A stretch of 64,000 bases of DNA from Actinomadura sp. J1-007 (lineage in GTDB: Bacteria; Actinomycetota; Actinomycetes; Streptosporangiales; Streptosporangiaceae). The notes under the pieces were generated by a model. The model had not been told where the DNA came from and made no database searches. It saw only the letters and a program-made list of their open reading frames with translations. The stretch is taken from positions 992,001 through 1,056,000 of the forward strand of contig NZ_WING01000003.1 in NCBI RefSeq assembly GCF_009793335.1, written 5' to 3'. A program made the position numbers and the translations under genes. Of this stretch, positions 27,753 to 36,141 are shown in pieces (the stretch's first letter is position 1; each line of letters opens with the position of its first letter).

Positions 27753-29357
27753 GTGTCCGCGTCCAATCCCGCCGAGCCGCCGGCCGCGCAACGGCCCTGG
27801 CTGGTCCTCGGCATCCTGTGCATCGGCTTCTTCATGTCGCTGCTGGACGGAACCGTCGTCAACATCGCGATACCGACCCTCATCGCGAGCCTGCACGCCT
27901 CGTACGACCAGGTCCTCTGGGTCATCGACGCGTACCTGCTCGTCTTCTCGGCCCTGCTGATCACGACCGGGCGGCTCGGAGACGTCTTCGGGTACCGACG
28001 CCTCTTCCTCATCGGCATCTCGACCTTCACCGTGGCGTCCGCCCTGTGCGGGCTCGCCCAGTCACCGGCCCAGCTGCTCGCCGCCCGGGTGCTCCAGGGG
28101 CTCGGCGGAGCCGTCCTGTTCCCCCAGGTGATCTCGTCGATCCTGGCGAGCTTCCCGCCGGACAGGCGCGGACGCGCGTTCGGGGTCTTCGGCGCCATCG
28201 CGGGCTTCGCGCCGATCGTGGGCCCGATCGCCGGAGGCTTCATCCTCGCCCACCTCAGCTGGCGCTGGATCTTCTTCGTCAACGTGCCCATCGGGATCGC
28301 CACCGCGGCCCTGGCCCTCGCGTTCGTTCCGGACACGCGGCCCAACCGCTCGCACAAGCTCGACCTGACCGGCGTGGTCCTCGCCACCGCCGGGCTGAGC
28401 GGCATCGTCTTCGCCCTCATCGAGGGGGAACGCTACGCCTGGGGCACGGTCACGGGGCCGATCACGATCGCGTCGCTCGTCGCCGCGGGCGTCCTGCTCC
28501 TGCTGCTGTTCGTCGGCTGGCAGCGCGTCCAGCGCGGCGAGCCGCTGATGCCGCTGGAGCTGTTCACCTCCGGGCGCGGCTTCCCGACCGGCAACTGGAT
28601 CGGGTTCGTCTTCCAGCTCGGCATGATCGGCATCGGCCTGGTGCTGGTCGTCTACCTCCAGACGGCGCGCGGGTACTCGCCCTTGCAGGCGGGGCTGGTC
28701 CTGCTGCCCAACGCCGTCCTCACCGCGGTCGGCTCCGCCGTCGCCGGCCGGCTGTCCGACAGGATCGGCGGCAAGTACGTCCTCATGGCCGGACTGGCCA
28801 CGCTCGCGCTCGGTCTGGCGGTCCTCGTCGTGACGGCGGGCGAGGACTCCGGCGCGTGGCGGCTGCTGCCGGGGCTGGTGATCGTCGGTCTCGGGAGCGG
28901 CGCGACGTTCGTACCGTTGCAGCACGTCACGATGGAAGGCGTCGATCCTCGCCTCGCGGGGGCCGCCTCGGGGGTGTCCAGCACCACCCGGCAGATCGGC
29001 GGCGTGCTCGGCACCGCGGTCCTCGGCGCCGTCCTGTCCACGCGGCTGACGGCGGTGCTCCGGCACGAGGCGGAGGAACGGGCGGGCCGGCTGCCCGCCG
29101 GGCTGCGCACACGTTTCGTCGAGTCCACGGTCGCCGGAGGCAGGCGGTTCAGCCCGCCGTCGGCGCCGCACGACCTGCCGCCCGCGCACGCCGCCCTCTT
29201 CGAACGGGTCGGCCACGAAGCGTTCACGGCAGGATATGTGGCCGCGATGCGGTTGACGCTGCTGGTCTCGGCCGCGCTCCTCGTCGTGGCCGCCCTGTTC
29301 TGCCTCGTCTTCAAGTCCCGTCCGGACGGCCCGCCTCGCGACGCGGCATCCGGCTGA
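27753..29357 (+). CDS. MFS multidrug exporter (DHA2, EmrB/QacA type)
   Basis: A 534-residue proton-driven efflux pump with 14 predicted membrane helices. Visible motifs are LDGTVVNIAIPTL in TM1 (motif D1), GRLGDVFGYRRLF (motif A), LQGLGGAVLFP (motif B) and FAPIVGPIAGG (motif C). Substrates are typically cationic drugs, dyes or the strain's own antibiotics. The GTG at 27753 has GGAGG 8 bases upstream. The ribosome site can pair with CTCC at about 27727, so leader structure could gate translation. A strong hairpin follows the stop. Confidence 0.93.
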   Translation: MSASNPAEPPAAQRPWLVLGILCIGFFMSLLDGTVVNIAIPTLIASLHASYDQVLWVIDAYLLVFSALLITTGRLGDVFGYRRLFLIGISTFTVASALCGLAQSPAQLLAARVLQGLGGAVLFPQVISSILASFPPDRRGRAFGVFGAIAGFAPIVGPIAGGFILAHLSWRWIFFVNVPIGIATAALALAFVPDTRPNRSHKLDLTGVVLATAGLSGIVFALIEGERYAWGTVTGPITIASLVAAGVLLLLLFVGWQRVQRGEPLMPLELFTSGRGFPTGNWIGFVFQLGMIGIGLVLVVYLQTARGYSPLQAGLVLLPNAVLTAVGSAVAGRLSDRIGGKYVLMAGLATLALGLAVLVVTAGEDSGAWRLLPGLVIVGLGSGATFVPLQHVTMEGVDPRLAGAASGVSSTTRQIGGVLGTAVLGAVLSTRLTAVLRHEAEERAGRLPAGLRTRFVESTVAGGRRFSPPSAPHDLPPAHAALFERVGHEAFTAGYVAAMRLTLLVSAALLVVAALFCLVFKSRPDGPPRDAASG

Positions 29358-29374
29358 CCACCGGAGAACGCGGC

Positions 29375-29402
29375 CCCGGGTAGGCGGCCGGACCTGCCCG
29401 GG
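29375..29402 (+). terminator. hairpin after the exporter gene
   Basis: Ten-pair stem CCCGGGTAGG / CCTGCCCGGG (one G-T wobble) around an 8-base loop, 17 bases after the exporter stop. There is no T-run, as is common for actinomycete terminators. Confidence 0.5.
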
Positions 29403-29526
29403 CCGCGCGCCGCCATCCCCAAGACTGGGGATGTCGCCATTCGCCGCCGCCGGACAGAGTCGGGAGCAAGCAACGGGGGCCGTCGCGTGCGGGTCCTGCC
29501 AGGCAATCGATCAAGGGGATGCTCCC

Positions 29527-30333
29527 ATGTCCACTGCGTTCCACCATCTCGCCATCGGCGTGCTGGCCGCGACGGCGGCGCTCGGCACGACCCACTCCGC
29601 TCCCAGCGCCTCGGCGGACGCCGGCCGTCCGGCCGACCAGCCGGCGCCGGTGCCCGCCGCCCAGGCCCAGCGGCTGGCGCAGAGCCAGGCCCAGCGGCTG
29701 GACAGCGGTTACCTGAACCTGCACCAGTGCATGTTCTACTCCAGTTCGGCCACCAATCACTTCTCGACCTACATCACCAGCCGGGACGGGCGGTTCGCGG
29801 CCGGCACCAACATCTCCAACACCCCCGACACCGCACCCACCTGCGGCAACGGCGACGGAAACTACAACCCCGTCCCCATCCTCAACGGCGTGAAAGCACT
29901 CGCCCTGAGCACGGGGCGCTACCTCAACATCCACCAATGCATGTACTACTCCCCCACCACCACCAACCACTTCTCCACCGTCACCACCAGCCGGGACGGA
30001 CGATTCGCCGCCGGCACCAACATCTCCAACACCCCCGACACCGCACCCACCTGCGGCAACGGCGACGGAAACTACAACCCCGTCCCCATCCTCAACGGCG
30101 TGAAAACGCTCGACCTGACCAGCGGGCGCTACCTCAACATCCACCAATGCATGTACTACTCCCCCACCACCACCAACCACTTCTCCACCATCATCACCAG
30201 CCGGGACGGACGATTCGCCGCCGGCACCAACATCTCCAACACCCCCGACACCGCACCCACCTGCGGCAACGGCGACGGAAACTACAACCCCGTCCCCATC
30301 CTCAACGGCGTGAAGCCACTCGTCCGCCCCTGA
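29527..30333 (+). CDS. secreted protein with three 70-residue repeats
   Basis: A 268-residue protein. The signal peptide covers about residues 1-36 (hydrophobic core LAIGVLAATAALGTT), a Gln/Ala-rich linker follows to about 60, then three tandem 70-residue repeats. Each repeat holds two cysteines (HQCM and APTCGNG), likely one disulfide, and ends NPVPILNGVK. I do not know the family. RBS AAGGGG lies about 8 bases before the ATG at 29527; an upstream in-frame ATG at 29431 would spoil the signal peptide. Repeats 2 and 3 are almost identical at DNA level, so the expansion is recent. Confidence 0.8.
   Translation: MSTAFHHLAIGVLAATAALGTTHSAPSASADAGRPADQPAPVPAAQAQRLAQSQAQRLDSGYLNLHQCMFYSSSATNHFSTYITSRDGRFAAGTNISNTPDTAPTCGNGDGNYNPVPILNGVKALALSTGRYLNIHQCMYYSPTTTNHFSTVTTSRDGRFAAGTNISNTPDTAPTCGNGDGNYNPVPILNGVKTLDLTSGRYLNIHQCMYYSPTTTNHFSTIITSRDGRFAAGTNISNTPDTAPTCGNGDGNYNPVPILNGVKPLVRP
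29711..30320 (+). repeat. 210-bp tandem repeat, three units
   Basis: Units start at 29711, 29921 and 30131. Units 2 and 3 differ at only two bases over about 185. Unit 1 is diverged in its first 90 bases but identical to the others from about 29801 to 29895. The patchwork suggests gene conversion or unequal crossover. Confidence 0.9.
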
Positions 30334-30618
30334 CGGGCGGCCGTTCGCGGGGCGTTTGAAGGCGTGTGAAACAGGCGAACGCTCGGGGACGTCAGCCGAC
30401 CGCCCCGCCCTTCCCGGCCGTGGCCGCCGATCATCCGGCGGCCACGGCCGGGCAGTGGCACGGCCGCGCGCGTGACCGGAAAACAGCGTTCACCGCGTCC
30501 CGATAAATCTTCTTTCCACCCGGGCGAGAATGATCGGCAGTTTCCTCGGAACGGGCCCGGCACGCTGCAACGTAGATCGCTCCACGAGCACGCCGAATAT
30601 TCCTCTCCGGAAAAACCG

Positions 30619-31698
30619 ATGGCCGGGGATGAATGGATCAGTGATAATCGTCAGGTGCGTGGTGGAGTTGATGCGATAAGCATCGAGGTGACAGGGGCAG
30701 CGGCGGAGACCGGCACCGTCGCGGAGTTCGGCGCGATGGTCTCGCGGCAGGTGGGGCGGGCCGTTCCGCACGACGGGTACATGTTCACCGGGCTGGATCC
30801 GCTCACCGGCGCGCTGTGCCTGTTCACGAGGCACAACGCCTACAGCTCCCCGGCCGCGCGCCGGCTGCTGACCGGCGAGGAGGTGGAGGCCGATCCGTTC
30901 CCGTTCGAGTACCTGGTGGCGGGGCCGCGCCGCGTCGCGGTGGTCGACGCCGAGTCGCCGCGGCACCGGCACAGCGCCCGTGCCCATGAGGTCATGGTCG
31001 GCGAGGGCATCAGGAGCGAGCTGCGCATCGCGCTGGTCGACGGCCGCTCGGCGTGGGGGGCGCTGACCCTGCTCCGCGGCACGGGCAGCCGGCCGTTCAC
31101 CGCGCGCGAGGCGGCGTGCGCCGAACGGCTCGCCGGCGCCCTGGTCGACTCGCTGCGGTCCTTCGTGACCGCGAGGCCGCTGCGTTCCGTCCGCTCGCTC
31201 CGGCCTCCGGGCATCGTCGTCCTCCGGCCCGACGGCTCGTCCGCTTCGGCCACCGAGTCGGCGAAGCAGTGGCGCGCCGACTTCACCGGCGGACCGGTCC
31301 GGGCCTGCGCCGGCGAGTTCGACAGCCTGCTCTGGACGCTCTCCTACCTGCCCCGGCCGCACGGCTCGGTGGCGCTCGCACGGGTCCCCCTGGCCAGCGG
31401 CTGGGTGGCGCTCCACGCGCAGCCCCTCCAGGGCGCGGGGTCCCACGCGGCCCCCGACATGATGGCCGTCACGATCCGGCCCACCACCGGCACCGAGCTC
31501 CTCCCGGCGATGGCCGCCTGGCACGGGCTCACGCCGCGGGAGCAGACGGTCGTCGAACGCGCGCTGGAAGGCATGCCGTCCAAGCAGATCGCCCGCCGCC
31601 TCGACGTGTCGCCGCACACCGTCAACGACCACCTCAAGGCGATCTACCGCAAGACCGGCGTCAGCGCCCGCGAGGAGCTCATCGCCCGGCTGGCCTGA
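30619..31698 (+). CDS. LuxR-type regulator with GAF-like sensor domain
   Basis: About 359 residues. An N-terminal GAF-like region is at about 30-185 (AVPHDGYMFTGLDPLTGALCLF, and ALTLLRGTGSRPFTAREAACAERL). The C-terminal LuxR HTH is at about 300-355, with LTPREQTVVERALEGMPSKQ and the RLDVSPHTVNDHLKAIYRK recognition segment. There is no receiver domain. The start is uncertain: ATG 30619 is used, while GTG 30655 would also leave the GAF domain whole, and a longer frame opens at 30472. It may sense a small molecule. It lies between the repeat-protein gene and an unknown gene with no strong link. Confidence 0.8.
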   Translation: MAGDEWISDNRQVRGGVDAISIEVTGAAAETGTVAEFGAMVSRQVGRAVPHDGYMFTGLDPLTGALCLFTRHNAYSSPAARRLLTGEEVEADPFPFEYLVAGPRRVAVVDAESPRHRHSARAHEVMVGEGIRSELRIALVDGRSAWGALTLLRGTGSRPFTAREAACAERLAGALVDSLRSFVTARPLRSVRSLRPPGIVVLRPDGSSASATESAKQWRADFTGGPVRACAGEFDSLLWTLSYLPRPHGSVALARVPLASGWVALHAQPLQGAGSHAAPDMMAVTIRPTTGTELLPAMAAWHGLTPREQTVVERALEGMPSKQIARRLDVSPHTVNDHLKAIYRKTGVSAREELIARLA

Positions 31699-31826
31699 CT
31701 CCCCATGCCCCGGCGGGGTGGTGCCGCATGGCCCGGAACGGCTACGTTCCGTGGAACTCCGGTCACGCGCCGGACGGGTCGGCCAGACTGGTCCGCGCCA
31801 GTTCCGACGCGAAACGGGGAGCGCGC

Positions 31827-32501
31827 ATGACCGACGCCATCGACAGCGCCGTCGAGGACTACTTCCGCGAGCAGATCGAACGCGCCGCCGCGGGCAGCCG
31901 GGTCCACCTCTACACTCCGTCCGTCCTCCAGGCGGCGGCCGAGGCGTTCGAGGCCGTCCAGGACGCGCTCGAAGAGCACGACATCGCCGACCCGTTCGGC
32001 CGCCGCCTCGGCTCGCTGGCGTCCCGGATCCTCAGCGCCTGCCACGAGCGGTTCGCCCTCGACGGCTACTACGCCACCGGCGTCGATCCGATCGCGCTGC
32101 TGCACACCGCCGTCGACTTCGCCGCGGACAGGATCGAGGGCCCGTTCAGCCCCCTGGAGGGTCCGGCGATGGCCGACTGCCGCGCCGAGGTCGCCTACGT
32201 CGTCCTGCCCCGCCAGCCCGGCACGCCCGCCTGGGGAAAGCGGGGCGACGCGCCGCTCGTCGTCACCCTCGGCCGTCCCGACCGCGCGGCCGACAGGCTC
32301 ATCGCGTCGTCGGGCGGCGGCCCGCTGGGCGAGTACGAACCGGGCCCCTGGACCTGGTGCCTCGACCACAAGGTCCCCGGCGGCATCTACATCAGCCACG
32401 GTACGAGGGTCATCGCCCCCGAACCGTCCCACGAGACCGCGGGCGAACTCGCCGCCATCATCGCCGACGTCCTCAACGGCGACATAACCCTCCCGAACTG
32501 A
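31827..32501 (+). CDS. conserved-looking protein of unknown function
   Basis: A 224-residue soluble protein I do not recognise. It begins MTDAIDSAVEDYFREQIERA (helical), then mixed alpha/beta with HTAVDFAADRI and a C-terminal half rich in Gly, Pro and Trp (GPWTWCLDHKVPGGIYISHG). No signal peptide or membrane helix. Coding composition is good and the start has GGGGAGCG upstream. Confidence 0.7.
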   Translation: MTDAIDSAVEDYFREQIERAAAGSRVHLYTPSVLQAAAEAFEAVQDALEEHDIADPFGRRLGSLASRILSACHERFALDGYYATGVDPIALLHTAVDFAADRIEGPFSPLEGPAMADCRAEVAYVVLPRQPGTPAWGKRGDAPLVVTLGRPDRAADRLIASSGGGPLGEYEPGPWTWCLDHKVPGGIYISHGTRVIAPEPSHETAGELAAIIADVLNGDITLPN

Positions 32502-32571
32502 CACGCCCCCGCCGGACTGCGGCGGCCCGGTGCGTGTATCGCCGGGTGACGGGTCGAGAGGGCTCGCACGT

Positions 32572-33093
32572 TCAGGGGCCTTCGAGGCCGACACATGCGG
32601 CGGAGCCGGCGTGGGCGCGGTCGTACAGGGTGAGGGCCACCGGCCCGGCGGCGGCCAGGGCGATCATGGCGGCGGCGACGGCGGCGCGCGCGAACGGGAG
32701 CCGTCCGCGCGGCGACCCGAGCGCCCGCCTCCCGAGGGACAGCGAGAGGGCCGCGCCGACCACCGCGATCGCGGGCATGAGCATCACCCGCGTCATCAGA
32801 TGGACGTTCAGCGTGAAGCCGTCCGAGGCGCTGAACCCGCCCGGGCACGCGTGCATCGCGTGCGCGGTGAGGCTGTAGTCCACCAGGGCGCCCCCCACGC
32901 CCAGGCCCAGCGCGCACACCACCAGATAGCCGAAACCCGCCGCCCTGCCCGTGCGGCCCCGCTCCGGCGGAACCCGCGCGATCACCCCCGGGCCGGTGAC
33001 GGCGTGCGCCGCCTCCGGCCGGTCTCCCCCGCTGCCCTCTGCCATATGTGCTGTGACGCCCACCGCGCCGACCGTGTTCACTTTTCCGGACAT
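32572..33093 (-). CDS. small integral membrane protein of unknown function
   Basis: About 173 residues from ATG 33093. Three hydrophobic helices are visible (GYLVVCALGLGVGGALV, VMLMPAIAVVGAALSL, AVAAAMIALAAAGPVAL). A loop between the first two has two histidines and a cysteine (AHAMHACPGG). The N-terminus is uncertain: ATG 33045 or a longer frame from 33285 are alternatives, and none has a well-placed ribosome site. Function unknown. Confidence 0.5.
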   Translation of the reverse strand: MSGKVNTVGAVGVTAHMAEGSGGDRPEAAHAVTGPGVIARVPPERGRTGRAAGFGYLVVCALGLGVGGALVDYSLTAHAMHACPGGFSASDGFTLNVHLMTRVMLMPAIAVVGAALSLSLGRRALGSPRGRLPFARAAVAAAMIALAAAGPVALTLYDRAHAGSAACVGLEGP

Positions 33094-33571
33094 CCCACCC
33101 GCGATGGTGTGCGCGGGCGCGACGAGGCGCCCCTCGGGAAGCGCCCGCCCGTCCGGGGCGGGGGACGCAGGTGAGCCCCACCTGCGGACGGCCCGACTCG
33201 GACCACTCATTCGGCGCCCTTTTCCCCGGCCACGCCGATGCCGCACGCCGGATGAGGCCGAACAACTCGCGGCGATAGTGATCATCCAAGAAAACGTGCG
33301 GCGGCCGGGTCGCGCGAATTGAATTCCCGGTCGCGGCCTGGAGTTCTTTCACGGAACGACGGGCGTACGCCGGTCCGGACAGGACGCTACGGCACGCTTC
33401 TGAGCTGGGCCGTTCCTGCGCGAGCACCGACCGCGGCCGAGATGGCCGGAGCGGCTGCGGGCGGGGCGAGCCGGGGTAAATGTTTCGGCATGAGAGGGAG
33501 GGGGATGGTCGCGGCCGTGCCTTGGGGGAAGGCAGAAATCGAACCGGCAGGCGTATCCGAAAGGTCGTTCC
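33094..33571. other. intergenic region, no gene seen
   Basis: 478 bases between the membrane protein and the ferritin-like gene. Frames here have Arg/Ala-rich, non-coding composition. A relatively AT-rich patch at 33470-33495 (gggtaaatgtttcgg) could hold the downstream promoter, but no convincing -35/-10 pair was found. Confidence 0.5.
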
Positions 33572-34774
33572 ATGGCGTTCAACCCGCTCGAACATCGCGG
33601 TATCCCACTCGACGACCAGCTCCGGGACTGGAGCGAGCTGGACGTCGCGCCGATCGACCCGGACAAGGCCGATCCGTACACCCGCTGCCGCATCATCACG
33701 ATGAACGGCATCGAGGTGGAGGCGGTCATGTTCAGCCACCACTTCAACCGGATCTGCCCCGACCTGGAGGTCAAGCAGCAGCTCGCCCGGGTCCGCTACA
33801 TCGAGCAGCAGCAGCAGAAGGTCGTGAACTGGCTGCTGCCCGGCCAGGCGTCGGTGCTGGAGACCACGATCGCCTACGAGCAGGTCGCCGTGGACCTCAC
33901 CGGCTGGGTCGCGCGGATGGAGCCCGACCCCTACCTGAAGCAGGCGTACGAGTTCGGTGTGCTGGAGGACTTCGACCACCTGTACCGGTACGCCAACCTG
34001 TACGAGATGATCGAGCACCGCAAGGCGGAGAAGATCGTCGACCAGCTCACCGAGATCACCCCCGGGCGGCCGACCTACCTGCACCACCGCGACCCGGTCG
34101 ACAACGTCCGCGAGCCGTACGACCGCCGGACCGCCGAGCCGATCTCCAAGCTGCACGCGCTGACGATCATGTCGGCTGAGCAGCAGACGATGAACTTCTA
34201 CATGAACGTCGGCCCGCTCTACATGGAGCCGATCGCGCGGCAGCTCTACCAGGAGATCGGGCTGGTCGAGGAGGAGCACGTCACCCACTACGAGTCGCTG
34301 GTCGATCCCGGCGAGACCTGGTGGGAGCGGCTGGTCAACCACGAGTACAACGAGTGCTACCTGTACTACTCGTTCATGCAGACCGAGAGCGACCCGCGCG
34401 TCAAGGGCATCTGGGAGCTGCACCTGAACATGGAGCTGGAGCACCTTCGGCTGGCCTGCGACCTGATGCGCCGCCACGACGGCCGCGACCCCGAGAGCGT
34501 GCTGGCCCCGGCGCTGCCCGAGCCGGTGACGTTCGAGCCCAACAAGGAGCTGGTCCGCCACCTGCTGGCCACCCAGCTCGACCTGACCACGCTCGGCACG
34601 GGCTACGTCCGCGAGGCCCACGAGCGGTTCGAGAAGATGCAGAACAAGATCAACGCGCAGCGGGACGCGGGCGAGCGGGTCATCGACGAGCACCGCGAGA
34701 TGTTCGGCCAGGAGTACCGGCTGGAGACCGACGGGCCCAACCCGGTCGAACGGCTCCGCGAGAAGACCGCCTGA
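33572..34774 (+). CDS. ferritin-like diiron-type protein
   Basis: A 400-residue, mostly helical cytoplasmic protein. Repeated acidic/His helices suggest a four-helix-bundle metal site: EDFDHLYRY, EEEHVTHYESL and MELEHLRLACDL each carry ExxH-type spacing, with AYEQVAVDLTG as the partner helix. I know this family only as a widespread uncharacterised actinobacterial protein; a diiron (ferritin-like) fold is inferred from the motifs. AAAGG lies 7 bases before the ATG. It is followed 54 bases later by a hemerythrin, so the pair may deal with O2, NO, peroxide or iron. Confidence 0.7.
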   Translation: MAFNPLEHRGIPLDDQLRDWSELDVAPIDPDKADPYTRCRIITMNGIEVEAVMFSHHFNRICPDLEVKQQLARVRYIEQQQQKVVNWLLPGQASVLETTIAYEQVAVDLTGWVARMEPDPYLKQAYEFGVLEDFDHLYRYANLYEMIEHRKAEKIVDQLTEITPGRPTYLHHRDPVDNVREPYDRRTAEPISKLHALTIMSAEQQTMNFYMNVGPLYMEPIARQLYQEIGLVEEEHVTHYESLVDPGETWWERLVNHEYNECYLYYSFMQTESDPRVKGIWELHLNMELEHLRLACDLMRRHDGRDPESVLAPALPEPVTFEPNKELVRHLLATQLDLTTLGTGYVREAHERFEKMQNKINAQRDAGERVIDEHREMFGQEYRLETDGPNPVERLREKTA

Positions 34775-34828
34775 TCCCGTCCGGCCGGGCCGTGGACGGC
34801 GCCGCCCCACCTATCTGAGGAGCATCAG

Positions 34829-35401
34829 TTGAGTTCGACCTCCATCGACGTGCCGTCCACCGACGACGTCGTCGGCCTGCTGCGCGCCCAGCACGGCCAG
34901 ATCCGCGACCTGTTCGACCTGGTGATGGGCTCGTCCGGGCCCGAGCGCCGGGAGTCGTTCACCCATCTGGTGCGGCTGCTCGCCGTGCACGAGACCGCCG
35001 AGGAGGAGATCGTCCACCCGGTGGCGCGCCGGAAGCTGCCCGGCGGCCAGGGCATGATCGACGACCGCCTCGCCGAGGAGCGCGAGGCCAAGGAGCTGCT
35101 GGCCGAGCTGGACGGCATGGACCCCGAGGATCCCCAGTTCCTTCCCAAGCTCGACAAGCTGCGCGTCGCCGTGCTGTCCCACGCCCGCGCCGAGGAGCGC
35201 TACGAGTTCGACCGGCTCGGCGACCAGTTCAGCGACGCCCAGCGCAAGGGCCTCGCCGCGGCCGTCCGCGCCGCCGAGGCCGCGGCGCCCACGCATCCGC
35301 ACCCCGGCACCGAGTCCGCCACCAAGAACATGCTGGTCGGGCCCGCCGCCGCCATCGCCGACCGGGTCCGCGACATCATCCGCAACCCCGACAAGCACTG
35401 A
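34829..35401 (+). CDS. hemerythrin HHE-domain protein
   Basis: A 190-residue protein with an N-terminal hemerythrin-like bundle. Iron ligands are suggested by RAQHGQIRDLFD (H), VHETAEEEIVHP (H and E), DRLAEEREAKELL, and LSHARAEERYEF (H). It binds a diiron centre that can react with O2 or NO. The TTG start at 34829 was chosen because TGAGGAG sits 6 bases upstream and no ATG exists before the first helix. The last 40 residues are Pro/His/Ala-rich. Probably co-transcribed with the ferritin-like gene. Confidence 0.88.
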   Translation: MSSTSIDVPSTDDVVGLLRAQHGQIRDLFDLVMGSSGPERRESFTHLVRLLAVHETAEEEIVHPVARRKLPGGQGMIDDRLAEEREAKELLAELDGMDPEDPQFLPKLDKLRVAVLSHARAEERYEFDRLGDQFSDAQRKGLAAAVRAAEAAAPTHPHPGTESATKNMLVGPAAAIADRVRDIIRNPDKH

Positions 35402-35459
35402 GCCCAGAACGCGACCGGTTCGCCGGGCCTGCGCGCACGCGGCTCCGGTGGCCGTCGCG

Positions 35460-36059
35460 TCAGGGGGACGGTTCGCGGACGGTTCCGGCGATGGCCGTGG
35501 CCACGACCTTGCGGACGGCCTCGGGGTCGGGCGGCGCGCCGTCCCCGCCCGCGAACAGCAGGTGGCAGGTTCCGATCAGGGTGAGCGCGAGCGTGTCGAC
35601 GTCGGCCTCCGCCGCGACGCGGCCCCGCTCGCGCTCGGCGGCGAGGTAGGACGTGATCATGGCCGCGCCCTCCGTGAGCACCGGGAGGCCGACCGGCGTG
35701 GTCCGGCGCAGCCGGGCGCGCAGCTCGTCCCGGGAGGTGACGAGGGGGAGGATCGCTCGGGCGACCGGTCCGAACAGCTCGATCAGCGCGCCGGTGAGGT
35801 TGCCGGCGACGGTGCCCGTCCCGGCGGCCTCGCGCAGGGCGGCGTCCTGGCGGCCGAGCCGGGCGATGCGGTCTTGCACGAGTTCGGCGAGGAACGCGTC
35901 GAAGTCGGCGAAGTGCCGGTGCAGGACGCCCTTGGCGCAGCCCGCCTCCGCGGTGACCGCCCGGCTGGTCAGCGCGCCCGGCCCGTCCCGGACCAGGATC
36001 CGCTCGGCGGCGTCGAAAAGCTGTTCCCGCGCGTCGCGCATGGCGACCCCTGTCGGCAT
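35460..36059 (-). CDS. TetR-family transcriptional regulator
   Basis: A 199-residue regulator with HTH TSRAVTAEAGCAKGVLHRHF and a typical helical effector domain. The ATG at 36059 is preceded by GGAAGG at 8 bases; a longer frame from 36119 would start inside the operator. It is divergent from the methyltransferase at 36134 and very probably binds the twin palindromes between them, repressing both genes. Confidence 0.88.
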   Translation of the reverse strand: MPTGVAMRDAREQLFDAAERILVRDGPGALTSRAVTAEAGCAKGVLHRHFADFDAFLAELVQDRIARLGRQDAALREAAGTGTVAGNLTGALIELFGPVARAILPLVTSRDELRARLRRTTPVGLPVLTEGAAMITSYLAAERERGRVAAEADVDTLALTLIGTCHLLFAGGDGAPPDPEAVRKVVATAIAGTVREPSP

Positions 36060-36095
36060 ACCCGCCGCCTTCCCCATGTCGTCGGAGCCCGCCCG

Positions 36096-36125
36096 TTGGC
36101 AGTGTGGGCATGTGCCCACTATAGT
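36096..36125 (+). promoter_or_regulatory. leaderless promoter of the methyltransferase
   Basis: TTGGCA (36096-36101), 18 bases, TATAGT (36120-36125), then the ATG at 36134, 8 bases on. This is close to the sigma-70 consensus and implies translation from the 5' end. Confidence 0.65.
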
Positions 36126-36141
36126 GTGGGCGCATGCCCAC
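36104..36141. promoter_or_regulatory. twin 16-bp palindromes, TetR operator
   Basis: GTGGGCATGTGCCCAC (36104-36119) and GTGGGCGCATGCCCAC (36126-36141), 22 bases (two turns) apart. The first fills the -35/-10 spacer; the second covers the transcription start and the methyltransferase ATG. Symmetry, phasing and position strongly suggest a repressor site for the adjacent TetR protein. Confidence 0.7.

Noticed and set aside
29711..30320. CRISPR array or satellite
   Set aside because: The 210-base units are in frame and encode a secreted protein with conserved cysteines.
32387..34810. Long minus-strand frame of about 800 residues
   Set aside because: It is antisense to the ferritin-like gene, whose plus-strand frame has clear codon bias and motifs.
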